NCBI GenBank assembly: GCA_033239525.1
Contig: BSYO01000006.1
Coordinates: 18,128,175-18,192,174, forward strand
Reading direction: 5' to 3'
Source of the DNA: Nepenthes gracilis
Lineage: Eukaryota > Streptophyta > Magnoliopsida > Caryophyllales > Nepenthaceae
Length of the DNA stretch: 64,000 nt
The notes beneath the pieces were generated by a model, which saw only the letters and a program-made list of their open reading frames with translations, searched no databases and had not been told where the DNA came from. Of this stretch, positions 22,096-33,152 are shown piece after piece; the first letter of the stretch is position 1; each line of letters begins with the position of its first letter. A program made the translations under genes and the position numbers.

Positions 22096-23831
22096 TCACG
22101 CCTGTGCCCACAGCATCTTGGAGACCTCATGGGGACGTATATGAGTGGCCAACTCATTCTCCAGCGATGTCATCTGTCCTGACAGTTGGTCAATGCGCCT
22201 CACTGCCTGATCAGCTTCCTCTCTCAGCTTGGTGTTCTCCTTCTTCAACCCAACATTTTCCTTCTCCATGCTTGATATCACAGTTTGAAGGACAATTGTG
22301 TCATCCAGGTGCTCCGCCTTAAGCAGCTCCATCTCCTCTTCGAGTCAGGCGATCTCTCTGTCACGGTCAGATATTGCTAGGTCTCTTTGGCATAGCCCCT
22401 TGCTAACTACACCAATTATTTTTCCCTCCTACAAAGACCAAAAATGTTAAGTAACAACGACGGAGAAATAAAGGAGAAGAAAAGTTGCGAAGGCTTACCT
22501 GCCAGACTCTGCGCTTTGTCCTTACTGACCTGCTACAATACCTTGGCCCTGGCGACGGAGGATTGGATAGAAAGATCTTCTGAATAGGCCCAGCAGTGGC
22601 CTCCGCCGCATGCGCCTCCGGTAACTTTGTCATAAAGCCCATCGCCTCAGTAGGCACTCATGCTGTAGGCTCCTATGTCAGCTCGACACCGATGCCAACC
22701 ACCTCTTGGGGTTCTCCAACAGTTGAGGCGCCTCTTGAGGCTCGCCAGCAGCAGGCTCCTTAGATAATTCAGCGGCTTGTGCGGCAGGAGGCTCTGCAGG
22801 TACCTCCAGGAGCTCCTCAACAACTGGCTCCTTAGGCAACCCAGCAACCCGCTCTGTTGAAGGCTCCGTGGGTGACTCCAATAGCACCACCAGGTGCTCC
22901 GGCTATGGTAGAACAAGAATGGCGCTGCACACAACGGAGCGCAGCCTAATCCTAACGCCTCCACAACAGCCTCAACTCCGCCTACACCGGACCTATCTCC
23001 GGCCTTAGCGAACCGGCTAGCCATAACATATTCTGACTCTGAGGAGGAAGAAGAAGATGGCATCATCGTCATTGCCTTCTTCTACCTCGGACAACTGAGA
23101 GCTTCTTTGGTAGAAGGTGCGCCAGCAGACTCGATCGTAAGGGTCCCAACTTACCTCTTATTGGGAGGCACCTTCATCTTCTGCACTGGAGAAGGTGGTC
23201 CCCATTGTGCCTTCTTGGCCTCCGCTCAAGAAACCAAATGGTCTCTTCGGAACTTCAGAAGGTGGCCCTCCACTAGCTTTAGAAGCAGCTCCACCGAAGA
23301 AACCTCCTCGTCGGTGGGCATCCCAGTGTAAATATTGGGCACCTTGCCCCAATCTTTGGTAAAGCGCCAAGTCATATCAACATGAATCTAAAAGAATTGG
23401 TTCTTCCAATTCTTCAGAAAATCATATATAGCACTGCTGAATCGGAGCCTTTGCACAGATAGGGACACCCACTCTCCGCCCTAGACGAACTAAAACATTA
23501 CTCTGACCGCTTTCACTGTCAATAGCTTTGAATGCTGACGGAGAAAGATACAAAGGAAACACAAGTAACGCACAGTAGTGGTGTGGAACTATGCTATGGG
23601 GATTTGAAGAGCGGCCAATATATTCATCAGCTTGTCGGAAACTGGGAGGCATAACCCACTCCTCAAGTGGGCCTCATATATGGTGATGCAGCCCTCAGGA
23701 GGAGAGCACGCCCTGTCTCTTTCACCAGGCATCTTGGAGATGATTAATTTAGAAATATTGTACTCGACGTACAGCTCTCTCACCTCACTGGCTTAGATCA
23801 CTGAGGCAATTTGGGTTATAGAAGGCACTAT
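22096..23831 (-). pseudogene. Antisense gene of element II (two exons, start codon lost)
   Basis: Reads opposite to gag-pol. The start is at 23831-23829, where the context TTTTCAT.G.GCC matches element I but ATG has become ATA. Exon 1 (23831-22499) has the Transposase_28-like SPPEGCITIYEAHLRSGLCL and a degraded NWKNQFF region, then acidic SSSSSSESEY and a Pro/Ala/Glu-rich part. The intron 22498-22429 is GTAAG...TTTGTAG, phase 0. Exon 2 (22428-22096) encodes a coiled coil (MEKENVGLKKENTKLREEAD, then QLSGQMTSLENEL), in frame across the splice, with one TGA before EEEMELL. Several other stops lie in exon 1. Function unknown. Confidence 0.6.
22429..22498 (-). other. Intron in the antisense gene of element II
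   Basis: On the minus strand GGCAG|GTAAGCC begins it and TTTGTAG|GAGGG ends it, 70 nt, T-rich before the acceptor. Reading frame is maintained from exon 1 into the coiled-coil exon. Because it is antisense to genomic RNA it would not be removed when the element replicates. Confidence 0.65.
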
Positions 23832-23925
23832 GAAAATGGAAGCGAGAATGTTTTTGAACACTTCAAAATTTTGAAGAAGGAAAATTGAAGGAAAGCGTGA
23901 AAAATTTGAAAGGTAACAGACAAAC

Positions 23926-23936
23926 TACTTAAAGGA
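23926..23936 (-). promoter_or_regulatory. Possible core promoter of antisense gene, element II
   Basis: CCTTTAAGTAG on the minus strand, about 95 nt before the lost start codon, at the position of TATTTAAACG in element I and TATTTAAG in element V. Confidence 0.3.
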
Positions 23937-24165
23937 ATGTGAATGCTAGATAAGGAGAACCGTCTAGTAAACGTGTGTCCATCATTGTTGACACGTGTTG
24001 CTTCTTGAATGGGTGTAGTTGAATCAGATCTTCTGGCGCATTAATTATTGGGATTGTAAATTCACTGCATGCAGAGACGTGGTAATTTTTTTGACTGATA
24101 GTCCAGCGGTATGATGGCGCGTCGTTTCAACTCCCACAAATTCTTCGGATTCTGCCATTGGCAGT

Positions 24166-24420
24166 CAATGAATCTGGTCAACGCTTTCTTCAGTTAGTTC
24201 TCTGAATTTTTGGTCTAGACGGCCAATGAATCTGGTCAACACTTTCTTTAGCCAGTTCTTCGAATTTTGGCCTAGACGATCATCGAATCCGGTCAACACT
24301 TTTGTCAGCCAGTTCTCTGAATTTTTTCCTAGACAGTCAATGAATCCGGTCAATACTTTCTTCAGTCAGTTCTCCGAATTTTGGCCTAGATGGTCAACAA
24401 ATTCGGTCAACGATCTTCTA
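24166..24420 (+). repeat. 57-bp tandem repeats before the 3' LTR of element II
   Basis: Copies of CAATGAATC.GGTCAACACT-TTCTTCAGCCAGTTCTCTGAATTTTGGCCTAGA start at 24166, 24224, 24281, 24338 and 24395 (spacing 57-58). The multiple of three leaves frames open on both strands. Tandem repeats at this place are known in Tat/Ogre elements. Confidence 0.8.
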
Positions 24421-24583
24421 AGCCGGTCCTCCGGATCAAGACTTTTTGATCAACAACTGCCAGCAACACGATCAACAGACTAAGAGTCTCTGCCGATTTT
24501 CTCACCAGGTCACCTCAGGCAGGTAACCCAACCACTCGCGACCCATCATGAACATGCTAGAGGTCGGAGTCCTAGACCACTAG

Positions 24584-24595
24584 CATGGGGTCTAG
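24584..24595 (+). other. Polypurine tract of element II
   Basis: ATGGGGTCTAG directly before the LTR; same layout as GTGGGGGGCTAG before the 3' LTR of element III. Confidence 0.6.
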
Positions 24596-25552
24596 TAATA
24601 GGTACGCCAATAATGGGTTGGTCCGAGAAGGAAGAACGGTCCAAATCCACAACAGCGCATTTGCGCTTAGATGGTCAACGCCCACCGTTGACCGGATGAA
24701 AGACGTAGTGCGCCATGTGGAGCCCAATAGTAGGACGGACGACTTACTCTTGAGACGGTCAACACTTCAATAGTCCAAAAGCAGGACTAGTCGACCATCT
24801 GAGAGCCAGGCCTCAAGTGGGCCAAGCCCAATTTGGCCCACGCGACCATCCTCGACCAGCAACGGTCTCCTCCCCCAATTTCGCGCTCTTTATAGAAGGT
24901 AATCTCAATTATAACGGTTATCAGCAGATTCAATGTGATCCTAGAAGGAAGATGCCAAAATCCTTTCTTTATTCTGTTGGAAACCCTAGCGGTTATAAAA
25001 TGCAAAAGGAAAGTAATCAATCTAGTGACCGTTATTGCCATAAAAGCACTACGCTAGAAAAGGCAGCGATCCCAATAGAGCACGAAAATCACGCCCTTCT
25101 GCACAAGGAAGGCATCGCAGCCCAACAGCTATGAAATGCTCTGGAGTACCTACTCCAAGGCACGCTCTTATTCACCCACGAAAAGGCTATCTATTGCAAA
25201 ATTCACACGCTTTCTGAACACGAACATTTTTTCTCTCTATGTCACTACGTTCTTAGCGAACACAGTGCACAGAGCCAACGCTCATCACGAGCTACCAAAG
25301 CCTCTTTTAACAAGATCACTCTTCCATCACAAACACTTTCTACAATCTCTTTGCATCCTTACTTTTACCTTTTCAATTCAAAGGCTGTTTACTAACCTAA
25401 GCGTCGGAGTATTTTCGATGGAATAACCTCCCACCGACAGCTGACCTCTTGTTCGTAGTTGTGGTGTGTAGGATCCAGACTCAGTAGACGGAGTTGGATT
25501 TAACAATCGACTTGACCCGAACATGTTCGAAGTTTGAATCTAGGACACATCA
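24596..25552 (+). repeat. Element II 3' LTR
   Basis: 957 bp, starts TAATAGGTACGCC (the usual TG mutated to TA) and ends TAGGACACATCA, followed by TSD copy AAATT. Aligns with 14664-15592. Confidence 0.85.
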
Positions 25553-25557
25553 AAATT

Positions 25558-26647
25558 TATCCTAAGTTGTCCTATTATCGTCTATAAAGCATATTGATGC
25601 GTGCCAAGGATCTAAACTCTCCCACAAATTAGAGAGTTGGGCTAAATTTTTGAGCGATTCGAAAAAGATCGGGTTTGATTTTTATAACTCTAAATCTAAA
25701 TTTTGTACATTACAAAAACTAATAGGAGGAAATAACAATATGGGACTTGCTCCCTGATAAATCGTTATTCCTCAAATCAATAATCATTCTAAATAAAATC
25801 AAAAGATTAGAAAGGAAAAAGATGTAAGTATGAAATTTAATAGAGTTAGAGGGTTAAGCTCTGAGAATCTAGAATATAAATAAGGAGATAATTTGTGAAA
25901 AAAATGACAAATCACTTTTTCCCTTTCCTATTTCGTATTTTCCCTATTTAGAAAAGGGTTTTAAATTTATAGTTTGGATGCCAACCAACTTGTTTGTACA
26001 AATTGATGTGACTACTATTTGAAATGTTATGCTGCATCGAACTTTAACTGTTATATTGATTTTGTATGCATTTAATAGTTAATTCTTGACATTTATCTGG
26101 CAATTATTTTCTCCTTTAATGTAGCTTACCATTGTTCAATTCTACATAATCGTTTGTTGAGATTTAATGTTGATTTTATTACTTTATCGGACCATAAAAT
26201 GTCTCAGTCTTTCATGTCTTTGGTTGTCCGATCATTTAGTTGGTCGGCAGAGTATTTGTCAAGACCGTTTTCTGAACAAGCTTCATATCAAGTTGAACAA
26301 TTCTGTTATCTTGACAACCTCTTTTGTAATGACAATTTGTGACCCCAAATTTTTATTGGGTCAGAGTGTCCATATCTGAACTGCATCCAAAATATACTTA
26401 TCTAATTTATAATTGATTTATAATCAATTTAATGATGCAAAAATTAATTCTAAAAGAATAATTTATATTTTTAAAAAATTAATGTATTTTTAATGTCAAA
26501 ATAAAAATACATTACTCAAAGAACCTTAATGTCAAAATATAACAAGCATTGATTACTTTTCTAACTTTATTTTACTTTTGGTTATTTTCTAAGCTGCATC
26601 CTTAAATTTTACTGGTAAATAGGGCCTCATTTCGGATAATATTTCAT
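25558..26647. other. Spacer with possible LTR fragment
   Basis: From 25594 the sequence TGATGCGTGCCAAGGATC and GGGACTTGCTCCC (25742) recall the reversed U5 end of the neighbouring LTRs, so a decayed minus-strand LTR fragment to about 26380 is possible. I could not find its other end or a TSD. The 62-70 codon frames at 26154-26379 are unrecognised. Confidence 0.35.
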
Positions 26648-26652
26648 ATATA

Positions 26653-27438
26653 TGATGGGAATTGTAAATAATGGGCCAATCCAACGCACAGGTAGATAAG
26701 AATATCAAATACCAACGGCCTACTAGAAGGCTCCTCGAAACTCGTTAGGCAAATGGCCCATGAACGAATGAATTAAGAGATAGACCTGAATAATTAGATA
26801 TTAAAAGATCATAATGAGCTATTTAATGGCTCGATAAAAGAGGCGGCTAAATCGATCTAATAGCTGATAATTAGACAGTCTTACCATTGAAGTGGGGCAG
26901 CCATTATACATACAAGTAACATCCCCTACATTGACTTGAAGTAACATCATGTCCGCACATTGATTTTAGGTGCCTATCAACCAAATGACTCCTCTTATTA
27001 TAAATAAACCCTCTCCCTAGAGAAAATGGGGCGGAACAATAGCAACAAAATGAGAGGAGAAAACGACACTCAACCAGACGAGTATATAAATACCAAAGAC
27101 ACTATGCTATATAAGTGAACAAATATAAAAGTTACCCAATCAAACGAGTGTATGCAAAGGAATATTGCCTTCCATATATACTCATATCCATCCTCTTTAA
27201 ATTCTCAAATTCATTTTCTTATATCTGTCACATTTAAATAGAAAGATTGTTGATTTGAGCGTCGAATGATATATCAGGGAGTGAGTTCTATATACTTCTT
27301 ACTTTCAATTTATTCTATTGTGGTACATATGATTCAAATTCAGAGTTATAAATACTAGACCCGTTATTGTTTGGATGTTCAAGAGTAATAAGACGGCTTC
27401 TTGATTCTTATATCAATCCCGGTTCTAGAGACGCATCA
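26653..27438 (+). repeat. Solo LTR with perfect TSD ATATA
   Basis: Starts TGATGGGAATTGTAAATAATGGGCC and ends TAGAGACGCATCA. ATATA flanks it at 26648-26652 and 27439-27443. Tat-type ends. The flanks are AT-rich, so the TSD alone is weak, but both termini match the family. Confidence 0.75.
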
Positions 27439-27476
27439 ATATATATCATTTTTATAAATTAAAATATGAAGTAATT

Positions 27477-29515
27477 TGTATCACGTCCCAAATCCCGATC
27501 CTATTTATTAATATTTGAAATAAAAAATTTATTAAAAATTCAATAATCAGAGTTTATAATATTATAGAAATAAAATTCACAACTACTACTGTCTATTGAT
27601 TAGACAACCAATATTTTTGAACATTTATAAAATCACAATAATATAAACTGTTGGATAGCCAACACTTCATATTTATGAACCACAAACACAATATCAAATG
27701 ACCGATATTCAACTTAACATTTACAACCTTCTGTCTGAATAATATAAACAGAAATTGAATTTAAAGCTAAATGTACAATATTGAACAGGATAACTTCAGT
27801 CCAAAATTATTAAATAATATCAAAAATTCATAATTTCTAATTCTAAATTCTTCAAATAGCTTATCCTTCAATCTTATTTGTCCGATATGTACCTGAGCCT
27901 TTTATTTGAAGGGTTTGTAAAATAGAGAAATAAGTGAGTTAAAAATTCAATAAGATGTATAATTTAATAAGAATCATGTATAATTTGTATTTAAAATATA
28001 ATGGAAGCTATCAAAAAATAATGGATCATGATCTGATACAATGTCATAAAATTTTCATAATCTTATGCAAGAAATTAAGATTAATCTTTTTTAGAATTAT
28101 TTATCATTTTTTTATTCATTTCTTATCATCAAAATATGCTAAAATTTGATTTTCTTAAAATTAAGAATCGGTAGACCTTACAAACTAAAAGATTAGATAA
28201 TTAAAATTCGAATAATATTTCTTTTCAAACAATCAAAGACTGTACGCTACTATTTAAGATCCGTTAGTGGAGCGTCATATATATAATCCTATAGATAGGC
28301 CAAACGTCACTTCTCACCCACGAATGATAGGTTCAAATCTCGATATATCATTATAATATAATAATATATATCATAATATACTACCTGTTGAAATATAACA
28401 ATAGCCAAACACATATTCTTAGAAAAACTCTACACTTTTTCTTTATAATTTATAATTTTTTCATCATGAAAACCGCTCATAATTTTTTAATATAATTATA
28501 AAATTTTTCACATAATTTTATAAATTCCTACTATATAATACTTATATTCCTTACAGAAATTCAGTTATAATAAATTTTAAAATATAAAATACTAATTTAA
28601 CATGATAGTGTAGCAAGTTTAGCAAAAATATGGAAAATTATCATCTTTAAATTACTACAGCAGTTTTATCTTAACATATAGGGCTATTTGCTGAAATTTA
28701 GGACATACAAACATATATATTTAAAATGCAGAATATACTATAGTAAGAGATATGAAATTTATCGTATATAAAATCCTTAAATCATGAATTTAATACATGC
28801 ATATAGAGGAATTTTAGAAATCAGCTAACTTATACATTATACATAAATTTAGGTATGAATTTCATATATTTTTATAATAAAATGGAAAGAACTACCCATG
28901 CATATTAAACAATATTATTATAACTTTAAAATCATGACATATATGAGTATTAGAATAAAAAATACTAAAAAAATTCAATAAGGAATAGCAATAAGAGAAA
29001 AAAAGTCCAAAATGTACTTGTCTTGACTTGTTTCTCACTAAATTCTAACTAAAATTCACTTAATTTAAGCTTCATTGATTTCCTTTGTTTCCTTTTCTCT
29101 CCTCTCTCAAATTGACTGAGAAAAATAACTGAAATCAGTCGGGCCCCACTATATATATTGAGTGGCGCTTGAGCGCTAGTTAGGCACGTGTTAGGTACTA
29201 TGTCTTAACATTGTGGCGCGCAAGCGTTGCTTGGACATTCTTCTGACACTAACCTACTGTCACAACATGCTTGGGCGTCCCTCGGGGGATACATCAAGTG
29301 CACACATTCTATTAATGCTTAAGCATCGCTCATGCACTAATTACTCTGCCTTGCATGCATGAGCGTATGTCCGACGCCGGTCAGGCATCCACCAACTTAA
29401 TGCGATCTGGTCCAAATTTAATTTTTGACTTAATTTTTATATCATTTAATTATAATTATAATTATATTAATTTAATTAATTAAAATTATAATAATATTTG
29501 GACTCAAATTTTACA
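27477..29515 (-). repeat. Solo LTR of the 2-kb family, minus orientation
   Basis: Starts TGTATCACGTCCCAAATCCCG and ends GACTCAAATTTTACA. It is the reverse complement of the 49999-52211 family: shared features are TGGCGCTTGAGCGCTAG and similar GCGC-rich phrases near 29160-29380, TTTCTCTCAAATTGACTGAG at 29105, and the terminal sequence related to TAAATTT.GGACATAACA. No TSD is evident (TAATT left, ATTAG right). Confidence 0.6.
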
Positions 29516-30364
29516 ATTAGTATACACAAAGAAAAAGAATTATTATAGTAGCTTTGAGATGAAGAGCTTAATTTATTTAAAAATTTATATTATAGCATAT
29601 CATTTTAAGATACCTTATTTTTAATATATAAAAAATTGGTCAGAAATATGGTAGTGAAAAAATAAATAAATTATTTTTTTATTAAGTTTTTTTGGCGAAG
29701 AATAATTTTAGTGAGATTACTGCATAAACAATAGTTTTAGCAATTTCACTTGCTTACGGATATTTACTCATGTTATAATTCTTAAATATTAGAATCTATT
29801 TAAAATTATTATTATTTTTAAATATTAGATATTTTATCCTAATAGTTAAAAGATGTTCTTATAATAAAAATAAAAATAATATGATATATTGTTTTAATAT
29901 TGTTGGGTAATGTTTACGACGGTATTGGCCCGACTCGTCATTATGTGGGCCCATGAATCCAATGGAGAAAAATAATCAACCAATTTATTAGACCCGAAAC
30001 ATAGGAGAAGCTGATTGAACTGCTAAATATTCTAATAGTAGGAGTATTAGAAATATAGAAGATCGAGGTATCAAATAACCGATTAATTAAGAAAATCAAA
30101 TGGTTAATCTTAACAAATGATTAAACAAAGCGAGAGATGAATGATTGAATCAAATAAATAGTTAATGTGACCAACAGGTCTTAAACTCAGATTATATCTA
30201 ACGGTTGGATAATTAATTTTCAATTAATATAACTTTTTAATTAATATACAATCATATATTTTTAAAAATATACTAATTAGTAATAAAATTATAAATACGT
30301 TTATTTTTTTCAAACAAAAGGAAGATTCTAATTATTCAAAAAAAAAAAAAAAAACAAGTATAGA
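29516..30364. other. AT-rich spacer with possible LTR remnant
   Basis: No gene. 29900-30230 (GGTATTGGCCCGACTCG..., AATAACCGATTAATTAAG) loosely resembles the U3 of the solo LTR at 26653-27438 and may be a fragment. An A17 run lies near 30338-30354. Confidence 0.4.
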
Positions 30365-30369
30365 GTTTT

Positions 30370-31330
30370 TGATACATCATCGGTCCAAGTTTCGGATAAA
30401 TTCGAGTCAAATTGTTAGTTTGAATCTGGCTTCGTCTCCTAAGTCTAGATCCTGTACACTACAACTACGAATAAGAGGTCAGGTGACGATGAAGATTATC
30501 CCACTGTAAACACTCCAATACTCAAGTCAGTAAATAACTTTTGAATTAAGAAGATGAAAGTAAAAAATGCAAGAAAATGTAGAAAGTATTTGAGATGGGT
30601 CAGTATTCTTGTTGAGAGAGGTTTTGTTGGCTCGTGATGAGTGTTGGCTCTAAGCAGTGTATTCGTTAGGAGCATAGTGGCAAAGAGAGAGAGAGAGTGA
30701 GTATTTGTAATTTGAAAGCGTGTGAGCTTTTCTGCAAATAGCTTTTGTGGGCAAACCAGAGCATGCCTTGGAGTGAAGACTCCATGGCTTTTTATTGTCG
30801 TCGTATTGAGAAGTCTTCCTTGTGTAGAAAAGTTTGATTCCCGCGCTCTACTGGACTCCCTGTCTTTTCTGGTATAGAACTTTTAGGACAGTAACGGTCG
30901 TTGCCTTGATTGTTTTCCTCCTGCGTTCTGTAACCGTTAGGGTTTACTGCAGATAAGATGAAAATTTTGGCGCTTTCCTTCAGGGATGCACATTAAATCT
31001 GCTAATGGCCGTTACAATTGAGATTGTATTCTATGGAGAGCACGAAATCAGGAGAGAGGACAGTTGCTGGTCATGGACGGTCGCGTGTGCCAAACTAGGC
31101 TTAGCCCATTTGATGCTTGGTCTTTAGACGATCAGTTGGATTTGCCACCGGTTAACGAAAACGTTGACCATTTCGAGAGCAGGTTGTTTGTCCTACTCTT
31201 GGGTTTCTTCTGGCTCACTTAGCTTTTTGTCCGGTTAATAATGGGCGTTGACCGTTTAGGAGCAAATGGGTTATTGTGGATTTAGACAGTTCCTCCTTCT
31301 TGGACCAGCCCATTACTGATATATCCATTA
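30370..31330 (-). repeat. Solo LTR of the element II family, perfect TSD GTTTT
   Basis: Reverse complement of the element II LTR: GACTCCATGGCTTTTTATTG, GGAGTGAAGACT, GTAACGGTC and CCTCCTTCTTGGACCAGCCCATTACTG correspond to blocks at 24600-25300. Ends are TGATACATC and TATCCATTA. GTTTT flanks it at 30365-30369 and 31331-31335. Length 961 bp against 957 for the element II 3' LTR. It points away from the AGP gene. Confidence 0.8.
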
Positions 31331-31335
31331 GTTTT

Positions 31336-31868
31336 AATTCTCAATATACTCATAAACTTCAAAAATTATGGAGTGAAATCCTCAATTTCTCACACTCTCT
31401 CTAATCATCAAATTTCCATTATCTTTTATTTTTTAGAAAGATTTTTTAATCAAGTGTAATAGAATGTTTGCGATCACTGAATTCTATATTGTTTGACTTT
31501 TTATCAAGTATTGTGACATATAAAACCTGAATTAAAGAATTTAAATATCTAACTCTACTATATTTAAATAATTATTTAAATTTAAAATACTTATTAATAT
31601 TAAAATATTTTGCCTTAAAATAATATTAAATATTGAAAAATTTTAATATTTTGAATGATGACAACATTGTTCATTTTATTTGCCATAAAGCAAAATTCCT
31701 TCCTTGTCATTTCCGCCCTTCCGGCCGGGTGGGCCCGCGCAGTTGTGGAAGCTTTTGGCGTCGAACGGTTATTTATGCTTGACGGAATCGTATCTCCCCT
31801 CCCCTGCTAGTGTCTCCGTCTACTCCCTCTATTCCTCGCTGTATTTTTGTCCCTCTCGAGTGGAGGCG
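31336..31868 (+). promoter_or_regulatory. 5' flank and leader of the AGP gene
   Basis: AT-rich to about 31690, then a sharp rise in GC. A CT-rich leader (TCTCCCCTCCCCTGC, CTCCCTCTATTCCTCGCTG) precedes the ATG at 31869. Candidate TATA-like TTATTTATGC is near 31769. Exact start site unknown. Confidence 0.4.
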
Positions 31869-33152
31869 ATGGATCGGAGGTATGCGATTTCTCTAGCATT
31901 CATGTGCCTCATAGTGGTCAGCGTCGGTGCCCAATCTCCGGTCGCTGCGCCGTTTAAATCTCCCGCCAATATTGAATCACCGGCTAGTGCTACACCGGTC
32001 GCCGCGCCTTCTAAATCCCCGAAACTGGCTCCAGAAAAAGCTCCTGCTTCAGCTCCCCCAGCCATGACGCCATCAAAGAAATCTCCAGCTCTGGCTCCGA
32101 CGAAGCCTTCCGCTCCAGTTGAATCTCCGGCCACCGCACCGCCAACGGCTACGACATCTCCAATTAGCTCACCACCTGCTTCGGAGCCAGTCAGTTATCC
32201 TCCTTCACAAGCAACTCCAGCTCCCGAGACGGCACCAGTCATCTCTCCTCCGTTGCCGTCGGCTCCAGAAGCGTCTCCACCAACTGCAGAGGTTCCTGCG
32301 CCGGCTCCGAGCAAGAAGGAACACTCTCCTATTAGCTCACCACCTGAGTCGGAGCCAGTCAGTTATCCTCCTTCACATGCAACTCCAGCTCCCGAGACTG
32401 CACCAGTCATCTCTCCTCAGTTGCCGTCGGCTCCAGAAGCGTCTCCACCAACTGCAGAGGTTCCTGCGCCGGCTCCAAGCAAGAAGGAACACTCTCCTAT
32501 TAGCTCACCACCTGCTTCGGAGCCAGTCAGTTATCCTCCTTCACATGCAACTCCAGCTCCCGAGACGGCACCAGTCATCTCTCCTCAGTTGCCGTCGGCT
32601 CCAGAAGCGTCTCCACCAACTGCAGAGGTTCCTGCGCCGTCTCCGAGCAAGAAGGAACACTCTCCTATTAGCTCACCACCTGCTTCGGAGCCAGTCAGTT
32701 ACCCTCCTTCACAAGCAACTCCAGCTCCCGAGACGGCACCAGTCATCTCTCCTCCGTTGCCGTCGGCTCCAGAAGCGTCTCCACCAACTGCAAAGGTTCC
32801 TGCGCCGGCTCCGAGCAAGAAGGAACACTCTCCTATTAGCTCACCACCTGCTTCGGAGCCAGTCAGTTATCCTCCTTCACAAGCAACTCCAGCTCCCGAG
32901 ACGGCACCAGTCATCTCTCCTCCGTTGCCGTCGGCTCCAGAAGCGTCTCCACCAACTGCAGAGGTTCCTGCGCCGGCTCCGAGCAAGAAGGAACACTCTC
33001 CTACTCCGGCTCCCAGCAAGAGCAAAAAGAAAAGTGAGAAGCACCACGCACAAGCGCCAGCACCGACATTGCTCGGTCCGCCTGCTCCCCCGACCAAGGC
33101 ACCTGGATCTAGCGCCGATTCGGAATCTCCAAGTCCGGCTTTGGCAGATGAG
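31869..33152 (+). CDS. Lysine-rich arabinogalactan protein, exon 1
   Basis: The first in-frame ATG is 31869. The product starts MDRRYAISLAFMCLIVVSVG, a signal peptide with likely cleavage before AQSP. The rest is Pro/Ala/Ser/Thr-rich with many AP, SP and TP dipeptides, the glycomodule pattern of secreted arabinogalactan proteins. Residues about 98-377 are five copies of a 56-residue unit (ISSPPASEPVSYPPS ... PAPAPSKKEHS). A Lys-rich patch follows (SKSKKKSEKHH) and then the conserved LLGPPAPPTKAPG, as in the AGP17/18/19 group. Those proteins end in a hydrophobic GPI signal, absent here: GATGAG|GTAATT at 33150-33155 looks like a donor, and unspliced reading stops at 33176 after VINQLVL. The GPI exon was not found. 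The product would be a cell-surface or wall proteoglycan. Confidence 0.85.
32161..33002 (+). repeat. Five 168-bp tandem repeats inside the AGP gene
   Basis: ATTAGCTCACCACCTG occurs at 32163, 32331, 32499, 32667 and 32835, exactly 168 bp (56 codons) apart. Copies differ at only a few sites (for example GCTTCGG/GAGTCGG, CAAGCA/CATGCA, CCGTTG/CAGTTG). The +1 frame (32119-33156) also stays open because of the repeat, but is Leu/Arg-rich and not real. Confidence 0.95.

Larger units (their letters stand above)
14664..25552 (+). mobile_element. Element II: full-length, decayed Tat-lineage Ty3/gypsy retrotransposon
   Basis: The 10.9-kb element has LTRs at 14664-15592 and 24596-25552 and a perfect 5-bp TSD, AAATT, at 14659-14663 and 25553-25557. 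Order: LTR, primer site, gag, protease, RT, RNase H, second RNase H, integrase, 40-bp tandem repeats, antisense gene, 57-bp tandem repeats, polypurine tract, LTR. The second RNase H domain and antisense gene place it in the Tat group. The LTRs differ at many sites and the coding region carries many stops and at least two frameshifts, so it is old and cannot make its own proteins. Confidence 0.9.

Noticed and set aside
24165..24353. 62-codon minus-strand repeat frame
   Set aside because: By-product of the 57-bp tandem repeats, open on both strands.
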